Origin: Bacillota bacterium | GTDB lineage: Bacteria; Bacillota; Clostridia; Christensenellales; SZUA-584 | NCBI GenBank assembly: GCA_023391105.1 | Contig: JAEWBO010000004.1 | Coordinates: 1-20,296, forward strand | Length of the DNA: 20,296 nt | Direction: 5' to 3' | Translations under genes and position numbers: made by a program | Part shown: in pieces, positions 5,718 through 12,905 of the stretch | Numbering within the stretch: the first letter of the stretch is position 1 | Layout of the letters: each line of letters starts with the position of its first letter | Notes under the pieces: generated by a model | The model's database searches: none | Told to the model about the DNA's origin: nothing | The model's input: only the letters and a program-made list of their open reading frames with translations

Positions 5718-7061
5718 CTAAATAAGACTTGTTTCTTTTGTATAAGCTGTGTTTTCAGTATTTTCAACGAGATCGCTTTGTCCCCTCCAAAGCGGAAGGA
5801 CAACTTTTAAGGTGAATAGCCCCTCATCAGCTTCAAACGCGCAATAGCCATTGTGTTTTTCAGCAATCATCCTGATACTTATAGCGCCAAAGCCATGCTG
5901 CGGTTGAGTGCCTTGCGGTAATCCCTCCCGCATTGTGACGGTTCCCCGATAAGGGTTACTGATATAAATGAGCAGCTTATCCTTATGCGGCTGGCAGTTG
6001 ATGCGCACCGTTCGTTGCGCTTCCCCGTCCATTTGTGCAGCGGCACGGACAGCATTGTCCAAACCGTTGGACAGCAGCGCACACAGCTCTGTATCCGAAA
6101 GCGGCAGGACGGCGGGGATGTTGACTTCAGCGCTGAAGGCCACATCCTGCTGCTTAGATTTCGCAGCAAAAGAAGACAGAATCAGATTGACAGCGTTGTT
6201 CTCGCAGTATCGTACCGGTAGAATCTTGTCTATATCGGTTTGCGCCTGCCGTATGTACTCGCCCGCCAAGGAAATCTCGCCTGCTTCAAGATAGCTATTG
6301 AGCAAAGAGAGGTGATGACGCATGTCATGACGGTAAATTGAGGTCTGCTGCTGCACTTGCTGCAACGAAAAAATTTCGATTTTGGCCCGCTCAGATTGCG
6401 CTGTGAGTATAGCGTTATCCATTTCTAACTTGCTGCGTCGCTGGACTTCCTGATGGTAGGCTGAAACAAACGCCACATAGAAGAGCGCCATTGCTGCGGG
6501 AAGAAATTCGGTGACCATCCGCACGCCCGTATATAAGGCGTCGGAATAAACGGTGGTGGCATAGTCGAATATATAATAAAACAAAGGGAGTCCGCCGAAT
6601 AACTGCAACGATCGTTTGGAGAAGGTCATTGCCTGATAAGCCGCCTTGGCGAAATACCGCCGGAGAAGAATAAACAGCGGAAACAAGGAAAGCATATAAC
6701 CCAGCTCATAAGCTAGCGTTGTGCCGAACAGATGAAGTGTAATCGTCCCGATCCAGCGTGGCAGCTGACAGCAGAAATATGCGGTTAAAACGCTTGCCAG
6801 TACGACACTCCAAGGCCGTTTGAAGCGACACACCAACATAAGGAAAAGAGGGAGATGAGAAATCAGCGGATAGAGCTTTCTGGTGTTTTCAAACCCCAAA
6901 AGGAAGTAACTAAGTGTTTGCACCGCCAAAAGGATAACGCTCAGCACCGCCAACTCGCGGCGCTCCTTTTCTGAGGTGCAGCCACCCGCAAAGCCGATCG
7001 TGAGAAAAGCACCATACAATAAGACAAACGCATAATTGATTATGCCTAATATATTCGTCAT
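5718..7061 (-). CDS. AgrC-like GHKL sensor histidine kinase
   Basis: A 447-residue membrane kinase. ATG 7061 overlaps the regulator's stop codon (TGATG), with GGAG 7 bases upstream; an adjacent GTG at 7064 is also possible. Residues 1-205 hold about six membrane segments (YAFVLLYGAFLTIGF, ELAVLSVILLAVQTLSYFLL, LFPLFILL, AAMALFYVAFV), the polytopic sensor layout of AgrC/ComD-type receptors. A linker helix leads to the phosphoacceptor motif YRHDMRHHLSLL (His245). The GHKL ATPase follows with N box LLSNGLDNAVRA (Asn332/336) and G box HGFGAISIRMI (389-399). The family autophosphorylates on His and passes phosphate to the partner LytTR regulator; many members sense peptides. The position behind the regulator indicates translational coupling. 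No agrB/agrD-type gene is in the window, so the ligand is unknown. Confidence 0.92.
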   Translation of the reverse strand: MTNILGIINYAFVLLYGAFLTIGFAGGCTSEKERRELAVLSVILLAVQTLSYFLLGFENTRKLYPLISHLPLFLMLVCRFKRPWSVVLASVLTAYFCCQLPRWIGTITLHLFGTTLAYELGYMLSLFPLFILLRRYFAKAAYQAMTFSKRSLQLFGGLPLFYYIFDYATTVYSDALYTGVRMVTEFLPAAMALFYVAFVSAYHQEVQRRSKLEMDNAILTAQSERAKIEIFSLQQVQQQTSIYRHDMRHHLSLLNSYLEAGEISLAGEYIRQAQTDIDKILPVRYCENNAVNLILSSFAAKSKQQDVAFSAEVNIPAVLPLSDTELCALLSNGLDNAVRAAAQMDGEAQRTVRINCQPHKDKLLIYISNPYRGTVTMREGLPQGTQPQHGFGAISIRMIAEKHNGYCAFEADEGLFTLKVVLPLWRGQSDLVENTENTAYTKETSLI

Positions 7062-7783
7062 CACTTAACTCCCTTTTCCGCAAATAGCTGATCCATATAT
7101 GCCTTGCGCACCTGTGTATAAAGCCGCCGTGAAACCGGCACCACACTGCCTGTATAAGTCAGGATATCAGAAGAGCGAAGCTCCTGCACTTGCCATAGGT
7201 TGACGATAAACGCTCTATGTACGCGAATAAATTCCGGCCTTTGTAAAAGTATGCCTTCATATTCAGAAAGCGGCGCGACCAGTTCTCTTACACTGCCATC
7301 CGTCAAATGAAAGCACATCATTCTGTTCATGACTTCCACATAGGCAAGCTTGAAAAATGGAATGTTGGCCACGCCATTTTGGAACTTGACGGACAGACCG
7401 TCCTCCGGTTTTTGAGCAATGCGAAACAGTTTATCCAGAATTGGAAAGAGATTATCCGACGTGACAGGCTTCAACAGGTAGGCAAACGCGTCTACCGAAT
7501 AGCTTTCGACGGCGAATTCCGGCGACGAGGTTAAAAACGCGAGTTTTATGTTTCCGTCAAACTCTCTGATTTCATGCGCAATCTCCATCCCGTTCACCAG
7601 CGGCATCATGACATCCAAAAGCAGGAAGTCAAAGCCGCCTTTACGCACATCCTCCAGAAGCGCGATACCATCTGAGTAAGTTATGTAAGTAAAACATGCT
7701 TTCGTTTTCTCTCGATAGTCATTGAGCAGCTTCGAGAGCCTGTCCAGCTCCTTTATATGATCATCACAAACTGCAATACGCAT
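7061..7783 (-). CDS. LytTR-family response regulator (AgrA-like)
   Basis: A 240-residue regulator. ATG 7783 is chosen because GGAG lies 8 bases upstream and MRIAVCDD is the standard receiver start; an in-frame ATG at 7801 would add six residues. Receiver domain, residues 1-122: acidic pair Asp7/Asp8, phosphoacceptor Asp57 in LLLDVMMP, Thr85 and Lys105 (LLKP). LytTR DNA-binding domain, about 131-235: FFKLAYVEVMNRMM, the family's RVHRAFIVNL (His189/Arg190) and VPVSRRLYTQVRKAY. It should bind tandem 9-base repeats as a dimer and activate transcription after phosphorylation by the downstream kinase. It is the first gene of the two-gene minus-strand operon and is divergent from the surface-protein operon, its likely target. 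Confidence 0.93.
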   Translation of the reverse strand: MRIAVCDDHIKELDRLSKLLNDYREKTKACFTYITYSDGIALLEDVRKGGFDFLLLDVMMPLVNGMEIAHEIREFDGNIKLAFLTSSPEFAVESYSVDAFAYLLKPVTSDNLFPILDKLFRIAQKPEDGLSVKFQNGVANIPFFKLAYVEVMNRMMCFHLTDGSVRELVAPLSEYEGILLQRPEFIRVHRAFIVNLWQVQELRSSDILTYTGSVVPVSRRLYTQVRKAYMDQLFAEKGVK

Positions 7784-7859
7784 AGTTGTCACTCCATTCA
7801 TGCAACGATATACCTTCTCATTTTATCATAAGCAGCTTGTGTATTGTCACTCCTTTATG

Positions 7860-7890
7860 ACCGTTTACAACAAAAAACACCACCGTTCGT
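7860..7890 (+). promoter_or_regulatory. Candidate LytTR regulator binding site (direct repeat)
   Basis: ACCGTTTAC (7860-7868) and ACCGTTCGT (7882-7890) are direct repeats starting 22 bases apart, the geometry of AgrA-type sites (two 9-base half-sites, 12-13 base spacer). They match the published consensus [TA][AC][CA]GTTN[AG][TG] at 8/9 and 9/9 positions. A third half-site in inverse orientation (AACGGT, 7897-7902) makes a partial palindrome with the second. The site lies in the divergent intergenic region between regulator and surface operon. Confidence 0.55.
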
Positions 7891-7898
7891 ACGCAAAA

Positions 7899-7927
7899 CG
7901 GTTTTGATAAATAAATACTGCTATGCT
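7899..7927 (+). promoter_or_regulatory. Probable activator-dependent promoter of the surface operon
   Basis: TGCTATGCT (7919-7927) is an extended -10. Seventeen bases upstream is CGGTTT, a poor -35, abutting the LytTR-type repeats. A weak -35 next to an activator site is what a regulator-dependent promoter looks like. The leader to the first start codon would be about 140 bases. Confidence 0.4.
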
Positions 7928-8074
7928 GGTATCGTGGGGCATAGTGGCTCTGCACGGTGAAGGGCGAACGGCACTATGAACGGATCGGTGCACAGCAACG
8001 AGGGGGAATACTTTCGATGCTTCAAATCATCAAAGATTATGTTGTTTATTGGCTGTATGGAAGGAGGAACGCAG

Positions 8075-8398
8075 GTGTCAGACTGGATAGCCTGGCTGAT
8101 TGCCGGGATAAGCACAGCGGCGCTGGTGGTAATCTGGTTTGTCTCGGCTTATCGGGAATTAACGCGGGCAAAGCAGAACGTGGAAAATGCTATCGGTCAG
8201 GTAAGGCTCCACTTGGACGGTTGTGCGAAAGTCGGCCACGGGCCATACCAAGCGGCGGCGGTTCATTCCTTGAGCGTCAGTCGATCGATCTATTGCGAAG
8301 CGGTAAAGAGCTATGAAGCCGTTCGATACAAGGTTGTAAACAGGCTTCCGGCGCTTCTATTAGGCTATCGCGCCATCCCAGAAACGGATGGGCCATGA
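8075..8398 (+). CDS. Miniature LemA-like membrane protein
   Basis: A 107-residue protein. AAGGAGG (8061-8067) stands 7 bases before GTG 8075; the upstream in-frame ATG 7976 has no such signal. The N-terminus has one membrane segment (WIAWLIAGISTAALVVIWFV). ELTRAKQNVENAIGQVRLHL matches the first LemA helix (YNxLVRLRxxVExAWxQIDVQL). SVSRSIYCEAVKSYEAVRYKV followed by NRLPALLLGYRAIPE matches the family's final helix and its FPxxxxAxxFGF-like end. The middle of LemA (usual length about 185 residues) is missing, replaced by a short GCAKVGHGPYQAA linker, with no frameshift seen. LemA function is unsettled. It is the first gene of the surface operon, 22 bases before the wall-protein gene. Confidence 0.65.
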   Translation: MSDWIAWLIAGISTAALVVIWFVSAYRELTRAKQNVENAIGQVRLHLDGCAKVGHGPYQAAAVHSLSVSRSIYCEAVKSYEAVRYKVVNRLPALLLGYRAIPETDGP

Positions 8399-8420
8399 TA
8401 TACAGAAAGGGAGAATAAAA

Positions 8421-11400
8421 ATGAAAAAACGATTATTCAGCGCGCTTCTTGCACTATTTATGGCATTGACCCTGCTGCCGGTTTCGGCAATGGCGGAATC
8501 GACGGAAGCCCAATGGGGCGTGGCGGCCGAAGATGGCACGAAGCCTGCTGAGTGGGCAGGCAGCGGCACGCTCCAGGATGCCGTAACCTACGCAAACGGA
8601 TTGAGCGGTGGCACAGCGTACATTCAGCTGCAAGCTGATGTGACCGCTGCCGAGACCTTGACCTTTATGCAAGGAACCACCATCATCGACCTGAACAACT
8701 GCACGCTAAGCGGCAGCAGCCTCAGCGGCGTCATCACGCTGGGTGGCGGCACGCTGACCATTGAGGACAGCAGTGAAGGCGGGAACGGCAAGGTCACCAG
8801 TGCAACAGGTGCTGATGATATCGGCACGATCAATGTCAGCGGCGGAAACCTTGTTGTGGCCGGCGGCACGGTGGAAAACCTATATAATGGTGATTCTGTG
8901 CATACGATTGCCGTTTCCTCGGGCAACGTGACCGTGAACGGCGGCAAGGTGTCTAGAGAGAAAGAGTCTTCTCCATCCTATACAATTAACAATACTGGCA
9001 GCGGCACCGTGACCGTGAACGGCGGCGAAGTAAGCGGAGGCACAAATACGATTGTAAACGCAGGCGGCACCGTGAACGTGACGGGCGGCAAAGTAATCAA
9101 CGACCAACTAACTGTGGTTTTCAATCAAGGTACCATGAACATAACCGGCGGCTTGGTGCAAAACACTAGTCAATCATTATATGCGGTTGCTAATATTGGC
9201 AGGGGCAGCGTGCATATTGGCGGCAGCGGCGAAGTAAGAGGTTGCATTCCGATTTTCCTCACCCAAGGCAGCACCGGCACCGTGAGCGTGACCGGAGGTA
9301 AAGTAATCGCCGACGGCACCGATAGTTATGCGATTGAAAGCCAAGGATCAGGAAACATAAGCGTGTCCGGCGGCGAATTAACCGGCGGATCCTGTGCGAT
9401 TCGCTGCTCTGAATATAGCACTGCCAATGTGAGTGTGACCGGCGGCGCACTCACCAGCGAAACCAATTGGACGATTTATAATAGTGGCACCGGCAGCCTG
9501 GAAGTGACCGACGCCCGGGTGGAGGGCAAAAGCAGCGCATATGGTGCGATATATCACAAGAGCAGTAAGGAATGCACAATCGGCGGTACGGCGTTTGTCA
9601 CCAGTGCAAATGATTCGACCACAGCGGGTACGGTTAATTTGACGGGCGGCTGGCTCACAATCAAAGGAGGCACGATCGGAAACACCAGTACTAGCAACAC
9701 CGGTTATGCGATTTTTGTGTCGTCAAGCGTAAATATTAGCTTACAAGCCGAATCGCCTGTTATCATCAGGGGCACCGGCTCAGCATTGAACAAAAAACCG
9801 TCCTTGAGCAATACCTTTGTGAAAAAAGCCGCTGCGGATTCATATGGCTCACTCGTCGTCGGATATGATTCAGGAAATATTGCATATTACAAATACCTGA
9901 AGTTTTTGCCTACGGTAGCGTCAACCGGCGACAAATCCTACGCCACGCTGCAGGAGGCGGTAGACGCGGTAGCACAAGACGCTACCATCACGCTGTTTAA
10001 TAACACCCAGGAGAATGTATCGATCACAAGAAATAATTCCTTCGTATTGGAGCTGAACAACTATACCCTGGACGGCGGTACGGACATCGCCATAAAAAAT
10101 GACGGCTCAGCCAATCTGACAATCTCCGACAAAACAGGCTCAGGCTTGGTGACAGGAAGCACGGGGATCAATAGCACAGGCACTGGCGAAATCATCGTAT
10201 TGGGCGGCAGAATCATAAGCAATGGTGGTTGTGCGATTCGTGGCGGTACCGTGACCCTCAGAGGCGGCAGGGTGGAGAACACGAACAGTGCCGACCAGGA
10301 GGCTATCGTAAGCGACCAAATAAAGATTGAAACCTCCAGCTCCAGCTTTTTGATCATTGCGAGCAGCTATCAGGCCATGAGCCAGGCCCCTATCTTTCCA
10401 GATTCGGCTAGTTATGTATGGCGTACAAATGAAGTTGGAGCCTTTGCCTTGGGGCCGTATGTTTGGGATTCCAGCCATACCTTTGTGTGGATCTGTACTG
10501 GCTACACCGTGACTTATCACCCCGGCGAAAACGGCGCTGGCAGCCAGGCGGCGGGCGCCAAGGCCCACGGCGATTCATTGAAGCTCCCGGGCGCTGTGTT
10601 TACCCGGGAGGGCTATAAGCAGACCGGTTGGGCGATCACCGAAGGCGGCGCACAGTACTATGCCCTGGGCGGCAGCTATACCGCAAACGCGGCCATCGAT
10701 CTGTACCCCGTCTGGACGATCAACACCTACACCGTGACCTACCCCACCGGCACAGGCTACACCGTTACAGCGCAGGACGGTTCTTCCTCGCCCGTGGCCC
10801 ACGGCGGAAGCTATAGCTTCACCGTCGCCATTGCCGACGGCTACCAGAAAGGGGACGGCTTTGCGGTCATGGCCAACGGTGCGTCGCTCACGGCAAATGA
10901 CAGCGGCGTGTATACCATCTCCAACATTACGCAAGCGCAGACCATTACCGTGGTGGGCGTGGTGGAAAAAACCTACACTGTAACCCTCCCCACCGGCACA
11001 GGCTACACCGTCACAGCGCAGGACGGTTCTTCCTCGCCCGTGACCCATGGCGGCAGCTACAGCTTCACCGTAGCCATGACTGGCGGCTACCAAAAAGGGG
11101 ATGGCTTTGCGGTCATGGCCAACGGTGCGTCGCTCACGGCAAATGACAGCGGCGTGTATACCATCTCCAACATCACGCAAGCGCAGACCATTACCGTGGT
11201 GGGCGTGGTGGAAAAAACCTACACTGTAACCCTCCCCACCGGCACAGGCTACACCGTTACAGCGCAGGACGGTTCTTCCTCGCCCGTGACCCACGGCGGC
11301 AACTACAGCTTCACCGTAGCCATTGCCGACGGCTGCCAGAAAGGGGATGACTTTGCGGTCATGGCCAACGGTGCGTCGCTCACGGCAAATGACAGCGGCG

Positions 11401-12698
11401 TGTATACCATCTCCAACATTATGCAAGCGCAGACCATTACCGTGGTGGGCGTGGTGGAAAAAACCTACACTATAACCTACAGCCCCGGCGCAAACGGCAC
11501 GGGCAGCCAGGCTACCGACAGCAAGACACACGGCGTTGATCTGACACTAAGCGGTGCTGTCTTTACCCGTGAGGGCTATACGCAAACCGGCTGGGCGACC
11601 ACCGACGGCGGCGCACAAGCCTATGCCCTGGGCGGCAGCTATACCGCCAACACGGCCATAGATCTGTACCCTGTCTGGACGCCCGACACCTATGTGTTGA
11701 CCTACCACCCCGGCGACAACGGCACGGGCAGTCAGGCCACGGATAGCAAGACACACGACGTCGCTTTGACGCTAGGCGGCGCAATGTTTACCCGTGAGGG
11801 CTATACGCAAACCGGCTGGGCGACCACCGACGGCGGCACACAAGCCTATACGGTTGGCGGCAGCTATACCGCCAACACGGCCATAGATCTGTATCCTGTC
11901 TGGACGCTCAACACCTATGTGGTGACCCTTCCCACCGGCACAGGCTACACCGTTACGGCGCAGGGCGGTTCTTCCTCGCCCGTGGCCCACGGCGGAAGCT
12001 TTAGCTTCACTGTTGCCATTGATAATGGTTATCGTGAGGGCTATGGCTTCGCGGTAAAGGTCAACGGTGTGGCGCTCACGGCAAACGACAGCGGCGTATA
12101 TACCATTTCCAGCATCACGCAAGCACAAACCGTGACGGTGGAAGGGGTAGAGCAGGATGTTCCCGCGCCCGCCGATACGGTATATAACGACCCCAGCAAA
12201 GATGACGCCACCATTTGGCTTAGTGGAAGCGGATTTGCCGGCGACGATCTGCTGATCACGCAAGCCCTGTCCGCAGGCAGCGATTACAATGCCATGCTCA
12301 AGCTGGCGGACGGGACGGACGTCTTCGGGGTATATGAAATCTCTCTGCAAAGCGGCATGAAATCCACCGGCAGCGCCATGTACCTGACGTTTGACCTGGC
12401 GGAAAAATACGCCGGACATGCGTTTACGCTGATACATAAAAAGGCGGATGGTACCTTCGAATATTTCTATGCCACCGCGGGCGCGGACGGCAATGTAGAG
12501 TTTGGACCTCTGCATGAGCTTTCGCCCTTCATGCTGGTGAAAGGAACGCTGCTCGATGATCTGGACGATATTCCAACAACCGGTGACGATAGCTCGCCAT
12601 GGATATGGTGGCTGCTGGGCGGTATCGGGGCTGCGGGGGTTGCTTTGCTGATCGTCATGGACAAACGAAAAGGACGTGCAAAAAAATACAAAGCATAG
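8421..12698 (+). CDS. Large wall-anchored repeat protein (beta-helix, InlB B-repeats, IPTTG signal)
   Basis: A 1425-residue surface protein. ATG 8421 follows AAAGGGAG by 7 bases and begins a signal peptide (MKKRLFSALLALFMALTLLP, cleavage after AMA at 25). Residues about 40-480 are Gly/Thr-rich imperfect repeats of the NVTVNGGKVS type, a predicted right-handed beta-helix. A second shorter helix follows at about 510-650. From 695 the order is: one 75-residue InlB B-type (Listeria-Bacteroides, GYxQTGWAxT...YPVWT) repeat; three nearly identical 82-residue repeats (770-851, 852-933, 934-1015; YTVTLPTGTGYTVTAQDGSS); two more 75-residue repeats (1016-1165); and a fourth 82-residue repeat. A globular domain (about 1255-1375) precedes the sorting signal IPTTGD (1384-1389), a hydrophobic span and a KRKGRAKKYK tail. 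A sortase should cut Thr-Gly and attach it to peptidoglycan. The role is probably adhesion, by analogy. Confidence 0.92.
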   Translation: MKKRLFSALLALFMALTLLPVSAMAESTEAQWGVAAEDGTKPAEWAGSGTLQDAVTYANGLSGGTAYIQLQADVTAAETLTFMQGTTIIDLNNCTLSGSSLSGVITLGGGTLTIEDSSEGGNGKVTSATGADDIGTINVSGGNLVVAGGTVENLYNGDSVHTIAVSSGNVTVNGGKVSREKESSPSYTINNTGSGTVTVNGGEVSGGTNTIVNAGGTVNVTGGKVINDQLTVVFNQGTMNITGGLVQNTSQSLYAVANIGRGSVHIGGSGEVRGCIPIFLTQGSTGTVSVTGGKVIADGTDSYAIESQGSGNISVSGGELTGGSCAIRCSEYSTANVSVTGGALTSETNWTIYNSGTGSLEVTDARVEGKSSAYGAIYHKSSKECTIGGTAFVTSANDSTTAGTVNLTGGWLTIKGGTIGNTSTSNTGYAIFVSSSVNISLQAESPVIIRGTGSALNKKPSLSNTFVKKAAADSYGSLVVGYDSGNIAYYKYLKFLPTVASTGDKSYATLQEAVDAVAQDATITLFNNTQENVSITRNNSFVLELNNYTLDGGTDIAIKNDGSANLTISDKTGSGLVTGSTGINSTGTGEIIVLGGRIISNGGCAIRGGTVTLRGGRVENTNSADQEAIVSDQIKIETSSSSFLIIASSYQAMSQAPIFPDSASYVWRTNEVGAFALGPYVWDSSHTFVWICTGYTVTYHPGENGAGSQAAGAKAHGDSLKLPGAVFTREGYKQTGWAITEGGAQYYALGGSYTANAAIDLYPVWTINTYTVTYPTGTGYTVTAQDGSSSPVAHGGSYSFTVAIADGYQKGDGFAVMANGASLTANDSGVYTISNITQAQTITVVGVVEKTYTVTLPTGTGYTVTAQDGSSSPVTHGGSYSFTVAMTGGYQKGDGFAVMANGASLTANDSGVYTISNITQAQTITVVGVVEKTYTVTLPTGTGYTVTAQDGSSSPVTHGGNYSFTVAIADGCQKGDDFAVMANGASLTANDSGVYTISNIMQAQTITVVGVVEKTYTITYSPGANGTGSQATDSKTHGVDLTLSGAVFTREGYTQTGWATTDGGAQAYALGGSYTANTAIDLYPVWTPDTYVLTYHPGDNGTGSQATDSKTHDVALTLGGAMFTREGYTQTGWATTDGGTQAYTVGGSYTANTAIDLYPVWTLNTYVVTLPTGTGYTVTAQGGSSSPVAHGGSFSFTVAIDNGYREGYGFAVKVNGVALTANDSGVYTISSITQAQTVTVEGVEQDVPAPADTVYNDPSKDDATIWLSGSGFAGDDLLITQALSAGSDYNAMLKLADGTDVFGVYEISLQSGMKSTGSAMYLTFDLAEKYAGHAFTLIHKKADGTFEYFYATAGADGNVEFGPLHELSPFMLVKGTLLDDLDDIPTTGDDSSPWIWWLLGGIGAAGVALLIVMDKRKGRAKKYKA
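10503..12162 (+). repeat. Mosaic of two repeat types inside the wall protein gene
   Basis: Type I (225 bases, InlB B-like) lies at 10503, 11466 and 11691. Type T (246 bases) lies at 10728, 10974, 11220 and 11916. The order is I-T-T-T-I-I-T. The three consecutive T units have exactly equal length and are nearly identical in DNA, including synonymous sites, pointing to recent duplication or gene conversion. The last T unit is clearly more diverged. Confidence 0.85.
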
Positions 12699-12729
12699 TT
12701 ATAGCGCAGTCATATTTGCGAGACGGAAA

Positions 12730-12834
12730 TCGACCTAATATGCCATGAAGTGGTCGATGCTCACAGTTCATTATCAGCAAGCAGTTGCACTCACTTCCGC
12801 ATTGGTGTGCAGAGCACTGCATGCTCGCTGATAA
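12730..12834 (+). promoter_or_regulatory. Two hairpins in the gap before the next surface gene
   Basis: TCGACC (12730-12735) pairs with GGTCGA (12752-12757). Then TTATCAGC (12771-12778) pairs with GCTGATAA (12827-12834), reinforced by inner GCAGT/ACTGC. No T-run follows, so they are not classical terminators. They may be a processing or attenuating structure between the two genes. ACAGTTCAT (12763-12771) also matches a single LytTR half-site, without a partner at the right distance. Confidence 0.35.
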
Positions 12835-12905
12835 CAAATAAAACAAAAGTGACAGGGATTCGGTTGATACCATTTATCTTTGTGCAGAAGGGGATATTCA
12901 CACTA

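Noticed and set aside
6910..7534. Extra small genes overlapping the kinase and regulator
   Set aside because: Out-of-frame shadows of two well-supported genes on the minus strand.
10575..11531. 318-codon open frame on the minus strand
   Set aside because: It lies entirely antisense to the repeat region of the wall protein and its own repetition mirrors the T units; Gly/Thr-rich GC-biased codons keep the opposite strand open. No ribosome binding site or family signature.
11772..12515. 247-codon open frame on the minus strand
   Set aside because: Same cause: shadow of the wall protein's repeats and C-terminal domain.
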